Part shown: positions 25,472-37,984 of the stretch, piece by piece
Layout of the letters: each line of letters starts with the position of its first letter
Position numbering within the stretch: the stretch's first letter is position 1
Assembly (NCBI GenBank): GCA_963969595.1
Contig: OZ018417.1
Coordinates: 18,478,501-18,542,500 of the forward strand
DNA from: Neckera pumila
Taxonomy: Eukaryota; Streptophyta; Bryopsida; Hypnales; Neckeraceae
Length of the DNA: 64,000 nucleotides
Direction of reading: 5' to 3'
Notes under the pieces: model-generated
What the model saw: the letters and a program-made list of their open reading frames with translations, nothing else
Database searches by the model: none
What the model was told of the DNA's origin: nothing
Translations under genes and position numbers: made by a program

Positions 25472-28028
25472 TCATTTTGCTACGACCTGGGGTTGTTTTT
25501 GAAGCAACTGCCAGAGAATGTTGACCAGTTGCCGCTCTTCTTTCACAGCTACCAGATCTTCCTCGTTCAGGCCTTTCATTTCCTCTACTCGCCTATTGAC
25601 AACGTCCTTCAGTTGGGTAGTGTCATCAAATTTTCCTGCACTCTTCCTGTCTTGATGGCGAAGAATCTCTACTAAAGCTTGCAGAGTAGTCTGCCGCACG
25701 TCAAGATCGGCGCTATTCGCCAAGCTTGTCAACGACGCAACGAATCCTAGTTGAGTTGCTACATTACGATCCTCTGGATTTGCTTGCAGTAGATACTGCA
25801 TTACCTGCAGAGCTTTCCTGCATTCCCAATAATAGAATTGTCCATTAGCGAGGACAAAATGGCATTTCTGAAGTATGGAATGCAAGGCATGATAACTAAC
25901 CGACATAAAAATAAAAACCAAAATTCCACGTCAATGGACGTTGTACACTGTCATGGAATCAACAACTATTGCACCTTCTGTTACAGCTGCAATATCTACC
26001 CATTACGGTTTTGTGACAATAATCAGATGCTCTTTATTATGGAAACGCGGAGGCTACATACCTCTGCAATCTGGGGTCGTCCGATGCAAGAGCCTCTCGT
26101 AACCCCGCATAGCCATTTGAATTCCTAAAGGAATCAGTCGCTACTTTATTATGCCTGATTAAAGCTGCCATAAATTAAATAAACAGAGTTAGGATGTTTC
26201 AAGCATCATTCCTTTCACATCTTAATCCCAAGTGGCTACTTCCATGTCTTTAGAAGTTGAAATAAGTAATTTAGAAAGATTAAGGTAACAAAACGTACAA
26301 ATAGAAAGAATAAATCCTATACTATTTGTACTTAGGGGTTGACAATCAAGACCTCAGTAATTCACAACCTTAAAAATCCAAGTCTAAGAAAATTAAGCCA
26401 CAATTGCTATGAACAGTGAATATGGAGATGATTTTCGCTAACGTACACGAGATGGCACCCAAAGCCTTCGTTCGCACTTTCATGTCATCGTCGGAATTGA
26501 AATTCACCAACAATCTATCCAAACCATTACAGTCCATCACTTGCTGCTGGCTCTTTGGATTATTCTGCACAATAGTACTCACGACTTCTGCTGCCCGAGC
26601 CCTTATCCCAGCATTCGGATTCTTCAAATAATTCAGCAAAGGCACCAGGCCTCCGATTGCATGTAAATCTGCAACGAAGAAGTATATCCACATCAGGGGA
26701 AATTCACTTGCAACATGTCACTCCAACGACACTGCTTAACGTCATTGCAAAATAAAATAAAACTAGAAACACTCAGAGTACTCAGAGAACTCACAGTCCA
26801 ACGATTATAAAGATACATTTACAGCAGATCCATGGACAACTTTAGTGACAAGCACACTGGAATGACTTGAATCATGGAATCGGTATAGTGTATAAGTGAA
26901 TAAACCATACCGTTGGCCATGTCGATGGACTCGACGTGTTCTTGAAGCTCCTCCAACAAGCCTGTTATGACGAAAAGGACACAAAAGCAGAAAGTTTGCA
27001 TCAAATGACCCTTCTTGAATATGCATCTTAATTTAAGGATTTGGAAATCAACAAACTTTGACCGTCCATAAATCAATAAATTTTCTCCAACTGTGATGGC
27101 TTCCCATTCTATGAGTAGAGCTATGAGTAGACCAAATATGAAACGAAAAATAACAATTAAATCGCCAATTGCGGCCACCGTTAGATTGCGATTTCATCCT
27201 ACTTTAATAATTTCAAATATATGTTAATAAATTACCAGACAAAGAAGAAACTGGGATTGCAGTTACTAATTCTGATGAGGAGTCCAATCTCAGAATCTAT
27301 AATGTGTGACCCCACTCCTCTCCAATTGAATTTGAGTCGAGTATCTTAGTTCAGAGGTATGCACTACCGTAATCTCACAGTTCCACAAACTTTCCAAGTA
27401 AATTATATTACTCACAAATCCCTAAACCTTAAACCCCAAGCCCAGGGAAATCTGAATTTTTGAAAGACAGAGAAGACGACGACTCAGTTAACAGGCGACT
27501 CTAACAAGAAGCTCTTCACCTCCCGCCAACCAAATTGAATAAGCAAAAACATACCTTCAATTTCTTCTACAGTAATATCCTGGGCCTCAAGGACCTCAGG
27601 GGGCAGGTTCATCACCATTGAAATCTCTTTCATACGCTTCACCACGTCCACGGTCTGATCTTGCATGGCTTCGGCGAAAAAACGCTTATCCTCCTCACTG
27701 TCGCAAATTATCGAAAAAACAAATAAGCACTTGATCCTAGACTGCACCGTAAGCGCACCATCTAAAACCCTAAAATTTTTATATCATGACCGATTATTAT
27801 TTGATTCAACAGCGCTTCTAATAAGTAATCCGATGCTCCTCCTTGGGTTTTCGTTACTGAAGCAACTTAAACCACAAAACTCGCGGGCAATTGTGCTCCC
27901 AAGGGAAGCCAAATTTGAAGAAAAAATAGAGAATTGCCGTACCTGAGTTGTCGAGGAGCCTGTGTACCATCGCTGTGAGCAATACTCCATTTCAACAGAC
28001 CTTTCCAGTCCGGCCCGGATCCATCCAT
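25472..28028 (-). CDS. FES1: FES1/HspBP1-type Hsp70 nucleotide exchange factor
   Basis: Armadillo-fold cochaperone family that releases ADP from cytosolic Hsp70; in Arabidopsis, Fes1A is linked to heat tolerance. Six minus-strand exons, GT-AG and in phase: 28028-27943, 27697-27555, 26961-26911, 26668-26447, 26164-26062, 25817-25472; 316 aa (relatives about 290-360). The N-terminus MDGSGPDWKGLLKWSIAHSDGT is the Fes1 signature, followed by the segment RFFAEAMQDQTVDVVKRMKEI and ARM repeats from about 90 to 265 (GGLVPLLNYLKNPNAGIRARAAEVVSTIVQNNP; SNGYAGLREALASDDPRLQRKALQVMQYLLQ). It ends QPQVVAK without the EEVD-like tail of some relatives. The neighbour PRP31 is divergent, and a heat-shock element lies 210-240 bp upstream of the ATG. 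Gene symbol by family, not by proven orthology to a given paralogue. Confidence 0.95.
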
Positions 28029-28193
28029 AGCTCCAAAAACCCTGTACACTAATCTCAAAACCTCTTCACAACAGGAATCTCTAACAAAACTCGCGAAATG
28101 CACCAGATTCTCCAATCTTCAGCTCAAAATGACTGCAGAAAATGCAATACTAAGTTACAGCAGAAGCTCCCTGGGACCTCGCAGCAACAGATG

Positions 28194-28206
28194 ATTATAA
28201 ATTAAA
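28194..28206 (-). promoter_or_regulatory. Possible FES1 TATA box
   Basis: On the minus strand this reads TTTATAATC, about 30-60 bp downstream (with respect to FES1) of the heat-shock element and about 170 bp before the ATG. Spacing fits a heat-inducible promoter; the assignment is inference. Confidence 0.45.
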
Positions 28207-28236
28207 GGAGGCTGGGCGACGGGATGGAAGCTGCGA

Positions 28237-28264
28237 GAAAGGTCTTGAAGGTTCCAGAACGTTA
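28237..28264. promoter_or_regulatory. Extended heat-shock element (HSF site)
   Basis: Alternating 5-bp units: GAA (28237-28239), GTC (one mismatch to TTC), GAA (28247-28249), TTC (28252-28254), GAA (28257-28259), TTA (28262-28264). That is three perfect GAA units, one perfect TTC and two near-matches in exact register; three units already bind an HSF trimer. It lies between FES1 and PRP31, closer to FES1. Confidence 0.85.
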
Positions 28265-28571
28265 CTCATTTTCATCCATCCTCCACACTCTTTCATCTAT
28301 TCACCGAAGACTCTCTAATATCACATCCTCTGTTCCCCTTTTGCACCCTCGTGGAGTGCCTTGGAGAATGCGCCTAAGCTGTGTGACATTATAGAGGTCA
28401 GAGCGTATTCTCATTCATCCCTCCTCCAAGAGGCTTATTACGAGGGAGTGAGTCTCAAGCCGACCCTCTGAGCCGTCTCAAATTTCGAAGCGTGATTGCC
28501 AAATTTGCTGAACTGGCGCTTGATTCATCAGAGACCAGTTGTTGCTACGATCGTTTCTTGCATTCGAAATC

Positions 28572-31500
28572 ATGGTACGTTGTGCTTTTCCTTTCAGAAA
28601 CCGTTGATCCCGCTGATTTTGGTTCTGGGTTTTGGGTTTTTGTGCTGTTGCGTGATGGGTAGTGGATGAAGGATTTGAGGTTTCTTTCCTCCTATAAAAT
28701 GAAATGAATAGCGCTCGGACGTTCACTGTGTTTCTGTTTGTGATCACAAACATTTTTTCTCTTTGTCTCGCGTGAATTACGATGCGGATTGTATTGTGGT
28801 GGAGGATTAGGGTTTGGGGTTTTCAGCTGTAGTTGTGCAATTTCGTCTGAGTATGGAGGCATATAAATATGCCTTGGCGTTTCTGTGCGCAGGCGACGTT
28901 AGCGGACTCCTTCTTGGCAGATTTAGAGGATTTGTCTGACGATGAAAATCACGATGAGGTATGCTTTTCGCTTCTTCCTCTCATGCTTTGTTACCTTTTT
29001 TCTGTTATTGTAAATTTTGCTATGCTGAATCTGTAAAGGAGTACGTTCTTTTTTCGTCGATAATGTAAATCGATGCTTGTGCACGTCAGAATCGGCAACG
29101 AGCACTGAAATGACAGATTGTGTTCCGATTGTGCCTTTGCTTTGTCAGACGTTTTTGAGTTTTTGGTATTTTATTAATTGAACGAAGGTTTTTGCGTATA
29201 TTCTACTTAAAGCTCTGCTCCCTTTCTTGTCACAAATGTCAAAACATGGTTTTTCCAAAGAGCTGTTTCCAGATTAGGGTTTATAGCTTTTTTGTTGCTA
29301 TTTTGCCTAAGTGACCATTCGATCCTTCGTTAACACCTAATTGCACAAGTTAAATATAGAAATTCCATCTTGAAAGCCAATACTCCTAGTAACTTTCAAA
29401 ACGTATTTCTATGGATTTTTATTGATCCAAAACGTAGGCATGAGTTCTTCTTTCTACTGGTACATTTTGTTTCCTTCCTAAATGATCTATTTCAACTCTT
29501 ATCTAAATGGAAGGAGCTACTTTAGGCAATTTTCACAAGTATGAGTTAAGATTTTTTAGCTTTGAGGATTTAGTGTTCTAAACTAAAGACATATTGCTTT
29601 CTGCTTATAGTAGTTCACTGGAGCATCGTTTCTTCCGATTGCTTCAACTGTTTTAACAAAGTATGCCAACGGTACAATTAAATATGTTGGGTCTCCTTGT
29701 AATGTTAAGAGCCAAAGCAGTTGAAGGTACTGGGAGTCCGAGACTTGAGATGGATTGACAATCTTTAAACTGTGCTAATTCAGGCCTTTGGGGCTAGCAG
29801 GAGGGTGCCGAAGCGGCAGAAGAGGCTCCCGATGGAGACGAAGAGATGGCGGAGGCCGCAATCCTCAATTACGATGACCTGGACAGTGTTGCCAAGTTAC
29901 AAAAGAGTCAACGTTTTCATGATATCATGAAGGTAGATTGTTTTTTCGTTCTGCTGAATTCCTTGGCTATGCTGTTTTTAGATCATGGGCTTTCACGAGT
30001 ATATGCTGCCTCATTCTTGTTACGTGTTTCTATTCGAATTCCTCTCTTTTTTTGTTTACTAGAAACTGTTATGCTCTGTTACTTACCAGAGTTGTTTAAC
30101 GGTCTCGTAATTCTTGTGAGATTCTAATTATTGATGCTTGGTCAGTGCAGAAGGTGGATGACGCAATGGCGAATGGCACAGATAGTTCCTTCAAAGGAGT
30201 GGTGGTGGAGGATGACCCAGAGTACCAGCTCATAGTAGACTGTAACGCGCTTTCTGTTGATATCGACAATGAGATTACTATCATCCATAATTTTATTCGA
30301 GACAAGTATCGTGCGAAGTTTCCAGAGCTGGAATCTCTAGTGCTGCATCCTATTGATTATTCACGCTTGGTGAAGCAAATTAGTAATGAGATGGATCTTA
30401 CTTTAGTTGACTTGGAGGGACTCTTACCGTCTGCCACAATTATGGTGGTATCTGTTACAGCTTCCACAACAAGTGGGAAGCCTCTCTCTGAGGAGAATCT
30501 TCAGAAGACAATTGATGCTTGTGACCGGGCCCTTGCACTCGATGAAGCGAAGAAGAAGGTGCTGGAATTTGTGGAGAGTAGGATGGGGTACATTGCCCCG
30601 AATTTATCGGCTGTTGTGGGTAGCACAGTTGCTGCAAAGCTGATGGGTGCGGCAGGTGGTCTTGCTGCGCTTTCCAAAATGCCAGCTTGCAATGTACAGA
30701 TACTGGGTGCCAAGAGGAAGAACCTGGCTGGATTCTCAACTGCAACACAACTTCCACACACGGGTTTTGTGTTTCAGACGGAAATTGTGCAAAGCACTCC
30801 TCCACCATTGCGAATGAAGGCTTGCCGTCAAGTTGCAGGGAAGTGCACACTGGCCGTTCGGGTTGATTATACAAGAGGTGATCTTTCCGCGAAAATTGGA
30901 CAAGACTTCCGGGAAGAGATTCGAAAGAAGATTGAAAAGTGGCAAGAACCTCCGCCTCCTAAACAACCGAAACCTCTTCCGGTCCCAGACAGTGATCCGA
31001 AGAAGAAAAGAGGTGGCCGTCGGCTCAGGAAGATGAAGGAGAGGTTTGTTGTTCCCTCCCTAAAATCGTCATGAGTGTTGTTGAGTTGGTTTAAGGATAG
31101 CATTCTATAATTTGTCTTCTGTTGTTTGTAAGCATATACTTGGATTATTTTTGTTACCTTGCTAATGTTATTATGTTTTTTTATTGCACGCATGATGCTA
31201 AGATTCAATTCTTGTCGTCTTCTCAGGTATGCCTTGACTGACATGCGCAAACTTGCAAATCGGATGAAATTTGGTACACCTGAGGAGAGTTCACTCGGTA
31301 ATTTTCTACACTTGTTTTCTCCTTCACTTTTATCGGAAATATCTGGTAACATCTGTTTGCGATGCTCCTTGGGTGATTGATGACTAAACTGTGGTCGTTT
31401 TGTGTGCAGGGGATGGTTTGGGAGAAGGTTATGGAATGCTTGGGCAGGCGGGCAGTGGCAAACTGCGAGTCTCTATTGGTCAGAGCAAGCTTGCTGCAAA

Positions 31501-32076
31501 GGTTGCGAAGAAGTAAGTGTGCTGCGGTTGCCTTATTTTCTGGCAAAGTAAAATGCTAGCAGTGGTCCAACATTTTTTTTGGAATCCAAACGTTTGGTCA
31601 TTGACATTATTTTATTTTAGTGCTTTTCATTTTCGAAACTTCCCTAGTTTTGTGCAAAGGTAGGCTATATGGATTGTGATTAGTTTCCTTTCTGACTCTA
31701 GTGGAAGCATTTTTCTATTGCAGGTTCAAGGAGAAACACTACGGCAGCAGTGGTGCCACATCGGGTCTTTCTTCAAGTCTTGCGTTCACACCTGTTCAGG
31801 TTTGTTCAGAGTTTCTGCTGGCTGATCCAGAGGTTTTCTGTGCTTCATATTGTGGAATTAATATCACATACCATGCATGATTTATTGCTACGGACATTTC
31901 CATTTCTGCTATTTTGTATAGATTAGTATTTTTTTTTTTTGATTGGGTTGTTCTGGATGCAGGGTATTGAGCTAAGTAATCCTCAAGCACAGGCAGGCTT
32001 GTTAGGGAGTGGCACTCAGAGCACCTACTTTTCAGAAACCGGAACCTTTTCAAAGATTAAGAAGCCAAACTTTTGA
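28572..32076 (+). CDS. PRP31: U4/U6 small nuclear ribonucleoprotein PRP31
   Basis: Spliceosomal protein that binds the U4 snRNA-15.5K complex and helps build the U4/U6.U5 tri-snRNP in the nucleus. Eight coding exons, GT-AG and in phase: 28572-28574, 28893-28958, 29801-29932, 30151-31043, 31227-31297, 31410-31512, 31724-31799, 31963-32076; 485 aa, matching the plant protein length as I recall it. N-terminus MATLADSFLADLEDLSDDE; the coiled-coil and NOP domain occupy roughly 85-330, with GAKRKNLAGFST and LPHTGFVFQTEIVQ, and KCTLAVRVDYTRGD closing the domain; basic KKKRGGRRLRKMKER nuclear signal; C-terminal SSLAFTPVQGIELSNP and STYFSETGTFSKIKK. The first coding exon is only the ATG, directly followed by the donor GTACGT. 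Start choice is supported by the family N-terminus. Confidence 0.97.
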
Positions 32077-32698
32077 TCTAGATGATCCCTCGCCCTATTG
32101 AAGATGCTTGATTCATCTGGGCGGTTCATCTGCCTGAATTAGAAAGTTTTTTTTTATAAGACTTAGAATTTCTCAGGCACAAGCACAGTGTGGTGAAATG
32201 TTCTGTCACATGTATTGAGAAACTTGTTTATAGCCGTGTGACATTTTAGATTCTTGTGAACGCCTTTTTATGTCAATTTCATTCCCTTTGTGTTGGGTTG
32301 TGATTGTTTTTTTGGATAGGACATTGTACTGCTAAAGAGCTGAGAAGTTTTGGCTTTTATGGGTTGTCAGCTTTGTATAATCATTATCTCTCAGTGAGTT
32401 CTTTCTCCCAGCCACCATTTATTTTTAAATTGTTGAGGCTGCAAAGGCAATCGTTTGGTGAAGGTGTAGCATGTGAATTGCTGTTACTGATGTGATTCTT
32501 GTATCTTGCCGGTTTTGTTGTGAAGGATTCTACCACGTATTTAGAGCTTTCTCGTTTCCACAGTTGGACCGTAAAGCTAAGTTGATTGTCCTTACGATAT
32601 TTCTTGTTCGGACCATTTGAAATATCGTCGCATTTCCATGGATCTCTGAACTGTCTCTATTCTACAGCACAGGTGAAGTTAGCCATAAATTTTATTAA
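32077..32698 (+). other. PRP31 3'UTR and flank
   Basis: Non-coding. The 3'UTR probably ends within the first 200-250 bp, where T-rich and TGTATTG words occur. Nothing else is seen. Confidence 0.5.
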
Positions 32699-32702
32699 TT
32701 AA

Positions 32703-32760
32703 TCCCTAAATGACTGAGGAACCCACTTTGGTCTATCCTTTTGTAGAGATACATATTAGC
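32703..32760. mobile_element. Solo left end of a TTAA element
   Basis: TTAA (32699-32702) followed by TCCCTAAATGACTGAGG, very like the end at 47208 (CCCCTAAATGACTAAGC). I could not find the partner end; the extent given covers the recognisable terminus only. Confidence 0.45.
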
Positions 32761-33059
32761 TAAGGTAGAACGACCCAATGCCATCAATCATCCAATTCCA
32801 ACATCTATTGGCCCCTCCCATTTGCGTCAATCACCCACCCATTACCAGGATCTTAGCAACCTTTTAGCATCATGACAATGCACTTACGGAGGGAACACGT
32901 CAATGTGTGGTTTAGCATGAGTCTACTCATGAATTACCAATGTAGTCCCAACAAAGTTTCTCCAAGGTACAGAGATAGCAAATCTGGGTGGTAATAGGCC
33001 GATCTACCTTAACTCATGACAACGCCAGAATTTCTAATCTTGTTGCACATGCAATATCC

Positions 33060-33260
33060 TTGTTTTCCAACCAGAGCAGGTTACAGAGCAGGTGTCAGAG
33101 TACAGACTACAGACACAGGTTTGGACAAGAGTACGTCAGTTTGGGCGATTCGCGGGATTTGATGTCGTGGTTCGAGCGTGGGGAGTCAGAGTTTGGTGGG
33201 AAGCGTGAGATCAATGTTTTCCCTCCTTCAATCACGGCAACCAAGAGAGTGTACTATTAG
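33060..33260 (+). pseudogene. Possible coding remnant, unknown product
   Basis: A GC-richer stretch in an AT-rich spacer is open to a stop at 33258-33260 and reads YRHRFGQEYVSLGDSRDL, then MSWFERGESEFGGKREINVF and PPSITATKRVYY. The composition looks protein-like rather than random, but I recognise no family, and no start or upstream exon can be assigned. It could be a last exon, a gene fragment carried by a repeat, or chance. Confidence 0.3.
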
Positions 33261-34959
33261 GAAGGAGCAAGCCTGGTGATTTATTCACGCTATCCCACAG
33301 CAATTCATCCGTGATGCTTTTGTACGATCAAATCGTTAAATGCCTTGATAAATTTTATAGGAGATCAGGCACTAATCTTGCTAAATTTAAGCTTAACTTC
33401 ACTTCATTAAGTTAGGGCACACTTCAATCAACCTCAAGACTCTCATGTTTGGTTGTCTGATATGAACGTACAGACTTGCAGAGTTTCAGCAAGTGCTAAG
33501 CTTATGTAACGGCAACCTGATACTGTAACTGTGGGCGACTGGGGATGAGTTAAGCTTGGTAATTTATTTATTTTTTTAATGTCACCGTTCCTTCCAAAAA
33601 AACAAAAAAGTTAAACTTGGTAATTCAATTTTGTGCTGCTTTTGAGTTATCAACAAATGAAATGATACAGCATTTGATGTGGCCGGGATTCATGAATTGC
33701 CATAAATATTCAATGAAGTTGTCAAATGACCATTCATTAGCACTGAATTATAGTTCGTACTATTATCAACAATTAAAAGCTTTGCCTGTTTGAATGAATT
33801 CTTTGTTTTTGTGCAACAGTGGAACAGAGTCAACAGAGTATTGAATGTAACCCTCATGGTTTTCAATGCAGTTCGTGCAGTTTTAAATGCTTGATTGAAA
33901 CCTCAGATCTATACCACATGTAGTTTTTGGAACTCTAGGCACTTCTCTCAATTCTTATTCGACTTCAACTTGTATTTGAATTCTTTCTTCAACTTGTGTT
34001 TTTTTATAATTATGTTTGTGTGCAATCCAAGCACACTGAGTTGTCTTCTCCTGTACTGGAGGTTTTGGTTTTCTTGAGATGCAAATAAACCTTGATTCTA
34101 CTTTGGGGCTAGGAGTTTCAAAAGGTGAACTGAAACCTCAGTTTTGGAAGAAGACAATTCAATGTGATTGCATGCAATCATGTCATGGTATTAATAAAAA
34201 AAAGAAAACGAGTTGAATAAGAATTCAAATGCAATCTAATGTAAGTATCGAAAGATGAACCAATTAATGCCCAAAATTTCATGGCTTGTAGTCTTGCTCT
34301 ATCATTATTACTATTTCTTAAAATTATACGAAGGAGAACAAAAAATTTCAGGAATTGTTCAAAGAGAGGAACTCAATTTTTTGAACAATATCTAATTTTT
34401 TTTCACAAGATGTAATGCAGCCCTGCTATTCAATCATTTGGAATCTTCGATCATTTGTTGGAATCGTCAATGATTGATTGGATCATTGAGCAAGTACATT
34501 TCTTGGGGGCAATACTGATCGAGTATTGAGTTTCCTCACATCATTGGTAAGTTATTTCGTGTTTGTTTTTTTTCAAAGTAAAGTTATTTCGTTCTTGCCA
34601 TGATCCTCAACGTCTGTCCAAAAGGATCAAAACACCTCAAATTCGTGCAGCTCGAGGCTGATTGTTATCAATACAATCTGCTCAATATCAAATCTTTGAT
34701 TATTGGGTTTAAACTTACTAAGCTTAGCTCCATAAGAGCAGCCTCACTATAACACGTTGAAGTAATACTCTAAAGGTTCTGCACCATTGATCTTAGAAGT
34801 TATTTAGCAACAATGTTAGCCATGTAATGTTGTTGGGGATTCTAAGCGTCCCATGAATGACAAAGAACCTTTCTATGTACAAGAGAAGTGTAGAGCAGTG
34901 TCTCTCAACCTTCTATCAAGGTTGAATTGTCTTGGACTGATTGTTTTTCTCCTTTGGGT
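33261..34959. other. Gene-free spacer
   Basis: AT-rich; contains small direct repeats such as 'taagcttggtaatttatt' and 'taaacttggtaattcaat' (33551-33630) and imperfect inverted ATGATTGA/TCATTTGTTGGAATC words near 34430-34490. No gene or RNA seen. Confidence 0.45.
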
Positions 34960-35145
34960 TTCTTAATTTACATTATCCCGTTCAAGAACAAGAAAAAGAA
35001 GTGCTTTGGAATTTTGTGTGAAAAGGGAAGGGCTTGCACAATAGTTTGACCTTCAATCAATGAGTGCTCTTGGATTTTTTAAGCAAATGATTCACACGAT
35101 ATCCGAAAGGATGATTTGCACAATAACCACCCCATCATTCCAGGG
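34960..35145. mobile_element. TTAA element, family C, left-truncated
   Basis: From about 35003 the sequence follows the family-C body (gcttgcacaatagtttgacc, gagtgctcttgga, aagcaaatgattcacac). The right end CATTCCAGGG is followed by TTAA (35146-35149). The left terminus is missing, so the start is approximate. Confidence 0.65.
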
Positions 35146-35149
35146 TTAA

Positions 35150-36950
35150 GCAAAGCATCATTCTAAGGCTCCTTGAAAGAAATGCAATGGCTTAGTTACT
35201 TATATGGAGAAAAAAATGGCCCATTGTAACTAATATTTTTATAAATGCTAATTTGAAATGCTCTTGATTGGCTACATGTATTGATTCTTCTTTCCCCATT
35301 TACTTGTTTGCTATATTATATTTTAAAACATTGTGGAATATTTTACCATAATTCGCCTTTTCATTTTTTTTAAATGAAGGCCCAAGAGTTTTTGCCTAAG
35401 TAATGTTATAAAGAATGTAAGGTAATAGGTCTTCAAAGCGACTAGGCTCTTCAAACCGTCCCTATAAAAAGGCTTGGTATGGCTAATGCAAAACCAAAGA
35501 ATTGATATGCGGAAGTTTAATATTTGTATCCACATAGTCTTCAGACATAATAGGAAGCTACGACAATATTCATCCTTGAGATGGATGAAAAGAAAAAAGG
35601 CAATATAGCACACAAGAAAAATAATAAACAAATGATAAACCATAAATGTTCCGTTTTCAAGTAGTAAAAAATATAGTAATGACTGTTCTATTTCCAGTTA
35701 GTAACAAATACTTTATGAACCCATGTTGCATGCCATTTAAATGCAAGAGGATCGCTTTGGAAATACATCATGGCCCATTGACATAACAATTCCTTGTGAT
35801 TACTCCACCACATATGAATTAAAATAGCAGCCTACAAACTGCCAATGGAATTTAAAGACACATTGTGCAAAAACGATGTTTTTTGCTCTAATAGTTTTCA
35901 CAAACCTCAATGGCACTTGAGAGCCAGACTTATTGTTTCTTCTTCTTGTGTTTTTTTAATACAATTGTCACTATCTCTTTGAAGGAAAAATATAGCAACC
36001 TATTAGCTTTCACTTTCAGAAATTATAACTCAATGTCCAACATTCTAGAAATTATGCAACTTCTTGTGTTTGTTGCAAATTTCATTCTTCTTTCAACAAA
36101 ATTCATTCATTGCACCAACTGACCACAATTTCAATCCGCCCGGTAATTTGTCACCTTAGTGCACCTGTTATTTCTCTGATTCAAAGTTATCACTTCCAAA
36201 TAATGGGCAGAAACCCCTGATATTCTGAAGCAAGTGGTCATACTTCAAAAATAAGAGAAGCCAATTTCAGCAAAGCAAGACAAAAGAAAGATGCCTCCAA
36301 GCTCTCTACGAATGAGAACCTGCCTTGAATAACATTGGATCCAGGAATTAGCTTACTAATTAAGCTTAAGTTCATTGAGCACACAAAAATACGGTAACGA
36401 TTTTGAGATACGTCACCTAATATGTCATTTTTCCTTGAATAATCCAACTAAGTAAAGGAAACACTACAGGTTGTGAAATCGCGAGGGGGTTGAAATTAGT
36501 CACCAACACCAGTAATAGACGAAACAAGTGTTGGCGAAGCAATTTCAAGTATGTACGCCATAGCTTTTCTGCAGAAGTTTCGGAGACAGCTAAAATGAAG
36601 TCTTCATACCGGCCTGGCAATGATCCAATTATAACAAAGTGCTTTCTCAAATTTCAAACGTTTTTTTTTTTTTTTTTTTTTTTGAACAAATGGGCAATTT
36701 CAAACAAGTTTTCAAAAGTTAATTGAAGAGCTCTTTGAGGCAACCCCATAAGAGGTGAAGCACTTTGTATTTCAAGGATGTCTAACTAACTAAAGATACT
36801 CTAGTATTGATCAATAGCAGGGAATTCATTCACTAACCCCAACTTTGAAAAAATTTGATTTATTCAGATGATCTTTTAAAAATTCTCCGTGCAATTGCAT
36901 TCATTTAATTTCCTCTTTCTTTCGCTACCATCTTGATGTGTAATTTTTTC
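35150..36950. other. Gene-free spacer
   Basis: AT-rich, without recognisable coding, RNA or complete transposon. A run of more than 20 T lies at 36661-36683. The frames here have no domain signature. Confidence 0.45.
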
Positions 36951-37342
36951 CAAATTGTGTTGTGAAAGATGTTGGATTGTATAGAGTATTGTAGATTTTT
37001 CGGAGAGTTGTACTGTACTGTACTGCACGTTCGCTGCACGTTTCCTCCAGCGAGCTATTTAACGTCAGGCCTCTTCTTACATTCTTCTCTTCTTCTTGTG
37101 TATACATCGGTCCCATTGTTGCTTCCGGGTTTCCGGAATTTCGTAGCCGTTAGGACTGAGAACTTGCGTGCGTTTTGAAATCGACTTTGACCATACATGC
37201 TGATTGTACAGGAAGCTTAACAGCTCCATCTCTAGAATTTCCTAGCGAGTCAGTCGCACACTTCTATATTTTTGTCGGTAGTATAGTTTGTTGCACGAAT
37301 TTGGTGACTGGTAGACGAGGGTAGACCAAGTCTTTGCTGACA

Positions 37343-37984
37343 ATGAAAGAGGTGAGATCGACCTTGACTTGTATAACTGTCTGTTGCGCCGTGTTCGCGT
37401 GTTTGCAGTGTGTGTTGAATTGTAGCTCTTGAGTGATTAGCACTGCAGTTACTCCCGTACTTCCGTATTAATTATGCAGAGCTAATACTAGTGAGTGTCG
37501 ACACTCATGCATCTGAAGGCCGGCAGTCGATTTGAATTGAGGCTCCTTTGAGAAGTTGCAGAACTAGTAGTCTTGGTGCTTCAACTGGAATTCTGTGAGG
37601 AGCTAGCCATTCGAATGGAACCACCTAGACCTGGATCTGCATTCAATATTTCTTAATGTATCCAATGCCACCCGAGGGAGTTCCGGATGCTCAGTGTTTC
37701 CGGGTTTTTTTGTCGCAGGAGGCGTGGACTGTACGTGGAGATGTGATACAGGGAGTGCACATCTGCGGTGAGGCTTGTGCTCATCAAGTTGGGTGAGTTC
37801 TCATTAGACTAAGTCACTGAGACTCTGCCAATTAGTCTCACATCTGACATCTTTTGTAAATGACAGATCGGAGGTTGTGTTCAAAATGACATTCAAGATG
37901 ATTGGGTTTCTGTTTCGTTTGTGCAAAATTAACAAACTGAAGCTTCTCAAGTCCATTTTCTACTCCACTTTCAAAAGCTCTTGA
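37343..37984 (+). pseudogene. Possible gene start or relic (three short exons)
   Basis: ATG AAA GAG (37343-37351) is followed by a good donor GTGAGATC; the next candidate exon, 37719-37792 (acceptor TTTGTCGCAG, donor GTGAGT), reads EAWTVRGDVIQGVHICGEA and CAHQVG, and joins in phase to 37867-37984 (acceptor ATGACAG), which reads SEVVFKMTFKMIGF and stops. A TATA-like GCTATTTAACG and CT-rich leader lie upstream at 37053-37100. Another protein-like stretch (VNCKVNHSYLVEGVSKEDLTE) follows at 37997-38111 behind the acceptor ATATGCAG but is out of phase with the previous one. I recognise no family. It may be the 5' part of a gene broken by repeats, or a non-coding transcript. Confidence 0.3.

Larger units (their letters stand above)
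28029..28571. promoter_or_regulatory. Head-to-head FES1/PRP31 intergenic region
   Basis: Only 543 bp separate the two start codons, so the two genes share one promoter region. It is CT-rich and carries the heat-shock element and a FES1-side TATA-like site; no TATA is obvious on the PRP31 side. Confidence 0.7.

Noticed and set aside
36661..36683. Long T run as the tail of a retroposed gene on the minus strand
   Set aside because: No gene-like or retroelement sequence is attached to it and no target duplication was found.
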